Positions 5,753 to 12,086 of a stretch of DNA of 13,070 bases are shown here, in pieces. The notes beneath the pieces are model-generated. The model was not told the DNA's origin. It saw only the letters and a list, made by a program, of their open reading frames with translations, and did not search any database. Origin of the DNA: CAYGZA01 sp964354135 (GTDB taxonomy: Bacteria; Planctomycetota; Planctomycetia; Pirellulales; Thermoguttaceae); contig CAYGZA010000188.1 in NCBI GenBank assembly GCA_964354135.1, positions 1 to 13,070 on the forward strand. The letters run 5' to 3'. Within the stretch, counting starts at the first letter, position 1. Each line of letters opens with the position of its first letter. Both the position numbers and the translations under genes were made by a program.

Positions 5753-8700
5753 ATGCTGAACGCCGTTATTCGTTTCTCGTTGCGGTATCGGCTGTTGACG
5801 ATTGCCGTCGCTTTGGTGGTGCTGGTGTATGGGGGCTACATCCTGTATCACCTGCCGATCGACGTGTTCCCCGACCTGGATCGGCCGCGTGTCACGGTGA
5901 TGACCGAGGCCCCGGGACTGGCCCCGGAAGAAGTCGAAACCCTCGTTACCTTTCCGCTGGAGTCCGTGCTCAACGGGGCGACGGGCGTACAGGCCGTTCG
6001 CAGTGCCTCCGGGATCGGCCTGTCGGTGGTCCAGGTGGAATTCGGCTGGGGCACGAACATCTATGTGGACCGGCAGATCGTGGCGGAGAAACTGGCCCTG
6101 GCCGCTGATCGCCTGCCGGAAGGCGTGAAGCCACAGATGGGCCCGATCTCGTCGATCATGGGCCAGATCATGATTATCGGCATGTGGAGTGAAGAGGGCA
6201 AAACGTCCGCGATGGAGGTGCGCACCCTGGCCGATTGGGTCGTGCGGCAACGATTGCTGACGATTCCCGGAATCGCCCAGGTCATTACGATGGGCGGTGG
6301 CCGCAAGCAGTATCAGGTGCTTGTCAACCCCAACGCCCTGCGGAGCTATGGCGTCACCTTGCATGAAGTGGAGCGGGCCTTGTCCGCCAGCAACGCCAAC
6401 GCCACGGGCGGCTACCTGAACCGGGGAGGCAACGAATACCTGGTCCGCTCCATCGGGCGACTCCAAGGCGTTCAGGACATCGAGAAAGTGGTTGTGAAAC
6501 CCGACACGGAGCGGCCGGTGCTCCTCAACCAGGTCGCCCGAATTGTCGAGGCACCGCAAGTGAGGCGAGGGGATTCGGCCGTGGGCGGCGCTCCGGCAGT
6601 GATGCTCACGATCACCAAACAGCCCGGCAAAGACACGCGGCTATTGACACGCCAGATCACGCAGGCCCTCGAAGAGCTGAAGGTCGGCTTGCCGCGCGAC
6701 ATCCGCATCAATCCCGAGGTCTACCAGCAGAAATCGTTCATCGAGTTGGGCATCCACAACGTCATTGATGCGCTGCGGGATGGCAGCATCCTCGTGGTTG
6801 TGATTCTCTTCCTGTTCCTGCTGAACTTCCGCACCACGTTCATCACCCTGACGGCCATTCCGCTGTCGATCGTCACCACGGGCCTGGTGTTCAAGTGGTA
6901 TGGGATGTCGATCAATACAATGACCTTGGGCGGCCTGGCCGTGGCCATCGGCGAGTTGGTCGATGACGCCATCGTGGGTGTGGAGAACGTTTTCCGCCGG
7001 CTTCGTCAGAACCGGCATGCGCCGCACCCCAAGTCGGCCATGCGCGTCGTCTACGAAGCCAGCAGCGAAGTGCGGAACTCGATCGTTTTCAGCACGATCC
7101 TGGTGGTGCTGGTGTTCGTGCCGCTGTTTGCCCTGAGCGGGATGGAAGGCCGGTTGTTTACGCCTCTGGGGGTGGCCTACATCATCTCGATTCTCGCCTC
7201 GCTCGCGGTGTCGCTCACCGTGACGCCCGTGCTGTCCTACTGGATGCTCCCGAAGGCCAAGGTCATGGGGCATGAGAGGGATAGCTTCGTGCTGCGATGG
7301 CTCAAATGGCTCGTCGGATACGCGATCCGTTTTAGCGTCCGGCGTCCCTGGCCGGTCCTGGGTGTCGTCGCGGCAGCCGTCGCGGTTAGTTGCCTGGTCG
7401 TGACGCAACTCGGCCGTGATTTCCTGCCGCCGTTCAACGAAGGGAGCGTTCAGATCAACGTGGTCCTGCCGCCGGGCAACTCCCTGGAGACCTCCAACCG
7501 GCTCGCCGGCATGGTCGAAGGGCGCCTCAAGACCGTACCGGGCGTGGTCGCCTTCGGCCGGCGAACGGGGCGCGCCGAGTTGGACGAGCACGCCGAAGGG
7601 GTGAATATGTCGGAGATCATCGTCAGCTTCGATCCGAACTCGGGCCGCAGCCGCGAGCAAGTCCTGAACGACATCCGCGAGGAGTTGACCCAGGTGCCGG
7701 GCGTGGCCATCGCGGCGGAGCAGCCCTTGCAGCATGTCATCTCACAAATGCTTTCCGGCGTGAAGGCCCAGGTGGGCATCAAGCTCTATGGCGACAGCCT
7801 CGACATCCTCCGGGCCAAGGCTGACGACATCAAAGCGGCCATCGCGGATGTACGCGGAGTGAAGGACTTGATGGTCGAGCCGCAGATCGAAATCCCCCAG
7901 TTGCGGATCAACCTGAACCGCGACGCCCTGGCCGCGAACGGGCTGAACTCCGCCGACGTGAATGAACTGGTGGAGACGGCCATGAACGGCCGGGTGGTCT
8001 CCGAGATCGTGCTTGGCGAGCGGAAGTTCGACTTGCTGGTGCGGCTGGACGACCCGTTCCGCAACGATCCGCAGGAGTTGAGGAGGATGACCCTGGAACT
8101 AGCTCGCGGCGGCCAAATCCCTCTAAGCGCGGTCGCCGAGGTCGTAGATTCCAGTGGGCCGAACACGATCAACCGCGAAAACGTGCGCCGGCGGATCATC
8201 GTCCAGTGCAACACCGCAGGCCGGGACCTGGGAAGCCTGGTGGCGGAAATCCAGCAGCGGTTGGCCCCCATTCAAGCGTCCTTGCCCACGGGCTATTTCA
8301 TTCACTACAGCGGCCAGTTTGAGAGCCAACAATCGGCCACCAGGACCATCGGCCTGTTGAGCCTGGTATCCCTGGCCTGCATGGTCTTGACGCTGTATAC
8401 GCTGTTCCATTCGCTCAATCTCAGTTTGCAGGTATTGGCGGCCCTGCCGATGGCGGCGATCGGGGCGGTGGCGGCGCTGGTTATCACCGGCCAATCGCTT
8501 ACCGTGGCGAGCATGGTCGGGTTCATTTCCCTTGCCGGCATCGCCTCGCGCAACGGTATCCTCCTTATTGCCCACTACATGCACCTGGTTCGCCACGAGG
8601 GGGAGGATTTCACGCCGCGGATGATCGAGCGCGCCGGCAAGGAGCGGCTCGCCCCCATGCTGATGACGGCGTTGTGCGCGGGGATTGCCCTCATCCCGCT

Positions 8701-9016
8701 GGCGCTTGCCGCCGGCCAGCCGGGCAAGGAAATCCTTTACCCGGTGGCCACTGTCATTCTGGGCGGACTTATCAGTTGTACTCTGCTGGACTTCTTCGTG
8801 CGCCCGGCCATGTTCTGGACCTTCGGCCGGCAGGCGGCAGAACGAGCAATCAAGCACCACCATCACGAAGAGGACTTGAAGGACGTAGAACCTCAACCCA
8901 GGGAGAGTGTTTATGACATGCCGCACCGGATGGGCTCTACTCCTCACGGTGAACGTGCTGGGGTATTGCATTCTCAGCCTGTCTCAGGCGACGACGGCCG
9001 CGCCGCCCAAGAGTGA
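5753..9016 (+). CDS. CusA/CzcA-family heavy-metal efflux RND permease
   Basis: This proton-driven inner-membrane pump exports metal ions through the adaptor and an outer-membrane channel. Its 1087 residues match the usual length of the HME-RND family. It begins MLNAVIRFSLRYR with TM1 at about 12-32 and LPIDVFPDLDRP at 34-45. TM4 carries GELVDDAIVGVENVFRRL at 400-417, with Asp404/Asp405 as the expected proton-relay acids. The second half repeats the fold, with TM helices near 865-1025. Periplasmic Met619 (GVNMSE) and Met666 (SQMLSG) line up by eye with two of the copper-binding Met of CusA; the third position looks like Asn569. HHHH lies at 1035-1038 near the cytoplasmic end. The last 35 residues overlap a small gene in another frame and may not be conserved. 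The ribosome-binding site is weak. Family is certain; metal is not. Confidence 0.94.
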   Translation: MLNAVIRFSLRYRLLTIAVALVVLVYGGYILYHLPIDVFPDLDRPRVTVMTEAPGLAPEEVETLVTFPLESVLNGATGVQAVRSASGIGLSVVQVEFGWGTNIYVDRQIVAEKLALAADRLPEGVKPQMGPISSIMGQIMIIGMWSEEGKTSAMEVRTLADWVVRQRLLTIPGIAQVITMGGGRKQYQVLVNPNALRSYGVTLHEVERALSASNANATGGYLNRGGNEYLVRSIGRLQGVQDIEKVVVKPDTERPVLLNQVARIVEAPQVRRGDSAVGGAPAVMLTITKQPGKDTRLLTRQITQALEELKVGLPRDIRINPEVYQQKSFIELGIHNVIDALRDGSILVVVILFLFLLNFRTTFITLTAIPLSIVTTGLVFKWYGMSINTMTLGGLAVAIGELVDDAIVGVENVFRRLRQNRHAPHPKSAMRVVYEASSEVRNSIVFSTILVVLVFVPLFALSGMEGRLFTPLGVAYIISILASLAVSLTVTPVLSYWMLPKAKVMGHERDSFVLRWLKWLVGYAIRFSVRRPWPVLGVVAAAVAVSCLVVTQLGRDFLPPFNEGSVQINVVLPPGNSLETSNRLAGMVEGRLKTVPGVVAFGRRTGRAELDEHAEGVNMSEIIVSFDPNSGRSREQVLNDIREELTQVPGVAIAAEQPLQHVISQMLSGVKAQVGIKLYGDSLDILRAKADDIKAAIADVRGVKDLMVEPQIEIPQLRINLNRDALAANGLNSADVNELVETAMNGRVVSEIVLGERKFDLLVRLDDPFRNDPQELRRMTLELARGGQIPLSAVAEVVDSSGPNTINRENVRRRIIVQCNTAGRDLGSLVAEIQQRLAPIQASLPTGYFIHYSGQFESQQSATRTIGLLSLVSLACMVLTLYTLFHSLNLSLQVLAALPMAAIGAVAALVITGQSLTVASMVGFISLAGIASRNGILLIAHYMHLVRHEGEDFTPRMIERAGKERLAPMLMTALCAGIALIPLALAAGQPGKEILYPVATVILGGLISCTLLDFFVRPAMFWTFGRQAAERAIKHHHHEEDLKDVEPQPRESVYDMPHRMGSTPHGERAGVLHSQPVSGDDGRAAQE

Positions 9017-9158
9017 ACCGGGTCCCCCCAACCCCGCGGCGCAACGCGTGGAAATGATCGCTGAACTCAAGGAGATCAAAGAATTGTTGAAGGAACAGAA
9101 CGCCTTCTTGCGCTCGGGCAACCTGAAGGTGGTTGTCACCGAGCCGGAGAAACGCTGA
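8913..9158 (+). CDS. Small exported protein with coiled-coil segment, overlapping the RND gene
   Basis: This 81-aa protein of unknown function has a signal-peptide-like N-terminus (MTCR, hydrophobic to about 26, with a possible cleavage after TTAA at 27-30), a Pro-rich stretch (31-41), and a short charged helix MIAELKEIKELLKEQNAF (48-65) likely to form a coiled coil. GGGAGAG at 8901-8907 lies about 5 nt before the ATG, a good ribosome-binding site. An in-frame GTG at 8907 is less likely. The first 104 nt overlap the end of the pump gene in another frame. Third-position G/C there is 26 of 34 codons in this frame against 20 of 34 in the pump frame, supporting real coding here. It may be a small accessory part of the exporter; this is inference from position. 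Confidence 0.65.
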   Translation: MTCRTGWALLLTVNVLGYCILSLSQATTAAPPKSEPGPPNPAAQRVEMIAELKEIKELLKEQNAFLRSGNLKVVVTEPEKR

Positions 9159-9246
9159 TTGCAAGCCGACAGTGCCGAGACTCTTAGCTGACCGAGGCAA
9201 CGCAAGGATGTTGCCGGAACCCTTTGTTCTCTCAGAAAGGAAACTG

Positions 9247-9375
9247 ATGATCCGTACCATGTTCAAGCTCGCTACCGCCGTTCTGGTCGTTACCGCCCTC
9301 GTTGCTTTGCCCGGCTGCGGCGGTTCCAAGTCCCCGGCAAGCAGTGGTACACGCCAGAGACCCGTAAGAGCATAG
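9247..9375 (+). pseudogene. Short lipoprotein, probably a frameshifted or truncated gene
   Basis: ATG at 9247 follows a good ribosome-binding site (AAAGGAAA, about 5 nt upstream). It encodes a 42-aa product with a clear lipoprotein signal: MIRTMFKL, hydrophobic core, and LPGCGG with the lipobox Cys at about residue 24. After GGSKSPASS the codons become atypical (AGA, GTA, GCA) and stop at 9375. From 9336 another frame reads GKQWYTPETRKS, which looks more protein-like, so a frameshift near 9330-9340 is plausible. Alternatively it is a genuine very small lipoprotein. The parent function cannot be told. It lies between the first efflux operon and the ABC permease fragment. Confidence 0.45.
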
Positions 9376-9411
9376 ATTCCCATTCAGACTTCCGGCTCAC
9401 GAGGCGTCAAC

Positions 9412-9654
9412 GTGTTTCGACTCCGCTTGCTGCCCTGGGAATACGGCGTCCGCAACCTGCTTCGCAGGCCCACGCGGAGCCTGCTCACCCTGGGCGCGCT
9501 GGCCACGGTGGTGCTCTTGGTGCTGGTGATCGTGGGGTTCATCCGCGGGCTGGAGGCGTCGCTGGCCACCAGCGGCGATCCGCAAGTGGTGCTGGTCTCG
9601 GCGTTGGGCTCCGAGGGGAGCCTGGAGAATTCCGCCATCGCAACCCGTGTGTAA
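9412..9654 (+). pseudogene. N-terminal fragment of a FtsX/MacB-type ABC transporter permease
   Basis: Reading from a GTG at 9412, the 80-aa product starts MFRLRLLPWEYGVRNLLRRP, then TRSLLTLGALATVVLLVLVIVGF, a first TM helix of the kind found at the start of FtsX/MacB-type permeases (NLxRRPxRSxLTxLG pattern). It continues with the beginning of the extracytoplasmic domain and stops at TAA 9652-9654. Members of this family run to several hundred residues with four TM helices, so roughly four fifths is missing. No ATPase or further permease sequence follows before the next operon. The simplest reading is a deletion that left the 5' end, with the junction near 9650. Confidence 0.7.
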
Positions 9655-9738
9655 CCTACGGGGTTCAAGACGCATCTACTCTATCAGGTTTGATTTCAGT
9701 TGATTCCTTGAAGCGGACGAAAGACCGTGTTGTGGCCT

Positions 9739-9767
9739 TGCTTATGGCTGGCTCTAGGGGTAAAATG
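9739..9767 (+). promoter_or_regulatory. Candidate sigma70-type promoter of the second metal-efflux operon
   Basis: TTGCTT at 9739-9744 (3/6 to -35), a 17-bp spacer and TAAAAT at 9762-9767 (5/6 to -10) lie 38 bp before the ATG at 9806. The layout parallels the promoter of operon 1, but apart from the core boxes I see no shared operator sequence. The weak -35 would fit a need for an activator; this is inference. Confidence 0.4.
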
Positions 9768-9805
9768 AGTAAGGTAGACAACCTTTCCCGCGACGGGGTG
9801 GTTTG

Positions 9806-10225
9806 ATGGCTTTCCGCAGGACAGCAACGATCCATGTTCTAGTAGGCACGCTGGTGGTCTGCCCCTACTTCTGTCTGCCCCAGGCGGCGGCCAACGGAAC
9901 GGCCAGTCTTGCCCGTGACTGTCAGGGAGATCGTTGCTGTCCCTCGCCCGCATCAGTGCCAAACGGGGATCGGCCGGGTGACTCCGATTCCAGGACGCAA
10001 GGCGGGGATTGCCTCTGCCACGGCGCGGTTCTGCAATTGCCTGCAACCCCCCCTAGCCTTGACCACGGGCCTGCCGCATTCTTGCCGGTTGACAATCTGC
10101 TGGCCGCGGCGAAATCGTCCGTCGTTGGTGGCACTCTCTTCGCGGCCGAGCACACCGCTTGTCACTTCCCTGCCGCAGATTCAGGGCGAGAACTGCGCGC
10201 GCTCATTGAGTCGCTGCTTCTCTAA
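9806..10225 (+). CDS. Small exported Cys-rich protein heading efflux operon 2
   Basis: This 139-aa protein is a divergent relative of the one at 3588-4034 and has no function I can name. The hydrophobic N-terminal segment (about 8-29) contains CPYFCL at 19-24 and is followed by a possible signal cleavage after QAAA (26-29). Eight Cys are present: 19, 23, 39, 44, 45, 69, 71 and 119. CLCHGA at 69-74 matches CVCNGA of the paralogue, and the C-terminus DSGRELRALIESLLL matches at 10 of 15 positions. The middle is shorter in Cys clusters than in the paralogue. ATG at 9806 is preferred, with GGGGTGG at 9795-9801 upstream; an in-frame TTG directly before it would add one residue. The adaptor follows 196 bp downstream, a gap similar to that in operon 1. 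A metal-handling role is inferred from Cys content and position. Confidence 0.78.
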   Translation: MAFRRTATIHVLVGTLVVCPYFCLPQAAANGTASLARDCQGDRCCPSPASVPNGDRPGDSDSRTQGGDCLCHGAVLQLPATPPSLDHGPAAFLPVDNLLAAAKSSVVGGTLFAAEHTACHFPAADSGRELRALIESLLL

Positions 10226-10421
10226 TCTGCGTGCCTTGCTGCCCGCTGCCGCGCCCCGCGGTGCGTTTGCCTTGAACGGCTCCGCGCGCGTCTAGGCGGT
10301 GTGAAGCGGCGATTCTTGGCTGAGACTCGGCGGCCCACCGTAGCTCGCAATTGGCTTGGTAGCCGCAGCGCTAACGGATGCGAACCTCCCAAGGCCCAAA
10401 TGTGTTAGCAGGAGACTATTC

Positions 10422-12077
10422 ATGACTCAGGTGACGATAGGTTATCCGGTGACTCATCCACCGGCGAGCCCTCAAGAGCCACAAGAGAACAATCGCCCAA
10501 AGGAAAAGCCCCAGCCGGGCCGTATTTCTCGGGCATTCCGCTCGCTCGGTCGGCACATGCCGACCGTCTTGATCGTGTTCATGCTGGGAGGGCTGGGAGT
10601 CTACGGACACCAATCGGACTGGAAACTACCCAGGTTCTCGGCGCTCGCCGGCAATGGCATCGCCGCGCGGGACGATTGGTGCGAAGAACATGCGGTGCCG
10701 GAATCGCAGTGTGTGGAGTGCCATCCCGACCTGCTGCCCCGAGGCAAGGATTACGGTTGGTGCAAGGAGCACGGCGTCCACAACTGTCCGCTGTGCCATC
10801 CCGAAGTCGCACGAGTGAAACAAACACCGGTTGTCCCCGATGCGGATCGCCAACGGGCGGCGCGAGCGCTGGCTTCGGCCCCGCGGCCGGAGAACAACGC
10901 CGTCTGCAAGAACTACCGCCGGCGCATCCAGTTCGCCTCCCTGGAAGCGGTGAAGAAGGCGGGGGTGGACGTGGCGTTGGTGGATCGACAGCCAATCGTT
11001 GAGTCGATTTCGGCCAACGGCCAAATCACCTACGACCAGACCCGCTTTGCTAGCCTCTCCTCGCGCCTGTCGGGGACGGTGTGGCACGTCGAGAAAAACG
11101 TCGGCGACCGGGTTCGAGCGGGTGAAGTCCTGGCCCTGGTCGATGCAGCCGAGGTGGGACGGGCCAAGACGGAACTGATCCAAGCCCTGGCGCAAGAGGA
11201 ACTCAATCGCAAGGCCCTCAAGCGGCTGGAATCGCTCACCGAGGTCGTGGCCGGCCGCCAGGTCCAGGAGGCGCAAGCAGGGTTTGTACAGGCCCGCGCG
11301 CGGTTGCTCAGCGCTCAGCAGGCGCTCTCGAATCTCGCCCTGCCCGTGAACGTCGAGCAGTTGCGGGGGCTGCCCGAAGATAAGTTGGCCCAACATCTCC
11401 GACTGCTTGGCCTTCCTGAGTACCAGATAAAGCATCTCAACCCGGATGAGACGACCGCCAATCTCCTTCCCCTGAAGGCCCCGATGGATGGCATCCTCGT
11501 GGCTCGACAGGTTGTGGCAGGAGAAGTGGTGGACGCCTCACGGGTGCTGTTCCAGTTGGCCGACACGAGCCGAATGTGGTTGGGGCTCAGCGTCCCGCTG
11601 GAAGAGGCGAGCAAACTCGCCTTGGGGCAGCCGGTTCGCTTCCGGCCCGATGGAAGCCGGGACGAGGTGAGCGGAACGCTCGTCTGGATCAGCACCACGG
11701 CTGACCAACAGACGCGGATGGTGACCGTGCGCGCCGAATTACCAAATCCGAAAGGACAACTTCGCAACGAGACATTCGGAGCGGGCCGGATCGTCCTGCG
11801 GGAAGAGCAAGAAGCTATCGCGGTCCCCAATGAAGCGATCCACTGGGAAGGCTGCTGTCATGTGGTATTCGTGCGCGACAAGGGGTATTTCGACAGCAAG
11901 GACAGCCCCAAGGTGTTCCACATCCGCACCGTGCGGCTCGGGGCCGGAAATGGGAAGTTCACGGAGATTATTGCCGGCGTCTTGCCCGGCGAAGTCGTGG
12001 CCACCAAGGGCAGCGATGTACTGCGTGCGGAACTGCTGAAGAACAGCCTGGGGGAGGGCTGCTGCGCAGTGAAGTAA
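10422..12077 (+). CDS. CusB/CzcB-like RND adaptor with two N-terminal Cys/His repeats
   Basis: This 551-aa HlyD/MFP-family adaptor would link the downstream RND pump to an outer-membrane channel. It has a polar N-terminal segment, one TM anchor at about 47-61, then two copies of a WC-x2-EH...CxxCHP motif: Cys87/His90/Cys97/Cys100/His101 and Cys114/His117/Cys122/Cys125/His126. These resemble metal-ligand knuckles; CxxCH is also the haem-c attachment motif. The lipoyl domain (SSRLSGTVWHVEKNVGDRV at 213-231 and the half near 352-383) brackets a helical hairpin (about 245-345). Beta-barrel and membrane-proximal parts follow, with IAVPNEAIHWEG at 466-477. Two CC pairs occur at 478-479 and 547-548. 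AGGAG at 10410-10414 supports the ATG. The pump gene starts 9 bp after its stop. The Cys chemistry contrasts with the His-rich first adaptor and suggests a soft metal, which is inference. Confidence 0.88.
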   Translation: MTQVTIGYPVTHPPASPQEPQENNRPKEKPQPGRISRAFRSLGRHMPTVLIVFMLGGLGVYGHQSDWKLPRFSALAGNGIAARDDWCEEHAVPESQCVECHPDLLPRGKDYGWCKEHGVHNCPLCHPEVARVKQTPVVPDADRQRAARALASAPRPENNAVCKNYRRRIQFASLEAVKKAGVDVALVDRQPIVESISANGQITYDQTRFASLSSRLSGTVWHVEKNVGDRVRAGEVLALVDAAEVGRAKTELIQALAQEELNRKALKRLESLTEVVAGRQVQEAQAGFVQARARLLSAQQALSNLALPVNVEQLRGLPEDKLAQHLRLLGLPEYQIKHLNPDETTANLLPLKAPMDGILVARQVVAGEVVDASRVLFQLADTSRMWLGLSVPLEEASKLALGQPVRFRPDGSRDEVSGTLVWISTTADQQTRMVTVRAELPNPKGQLRNETFGAGRIVLREEQEAIAVPNEAIHWEGCCHVVFVRDKGYFDSKDSPKVFHIRTVRLGAGNGKFTEIIAGVLPGEVVATKGSDVLRAELLKNSLGEGCCAVK

Positions 12078-12086
12078 GGAGACCCC

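Noticed and set aside
8855..8866. HHHH run in the pump as a sign of an engineered tag
   Set aside because: It is followed by further native-looking charged sequence, and His clusters near the C-terminus are common in metal exporters.
10371..10410. GCTAAC...GTTAGC pair before adaptor 2 resembling an integron attC core
   Set aside because: The flanking bases do not fit the RYYYAAC/GTTRRRY core and there are no inner boxes; six-base matches of this kind occur by chance.
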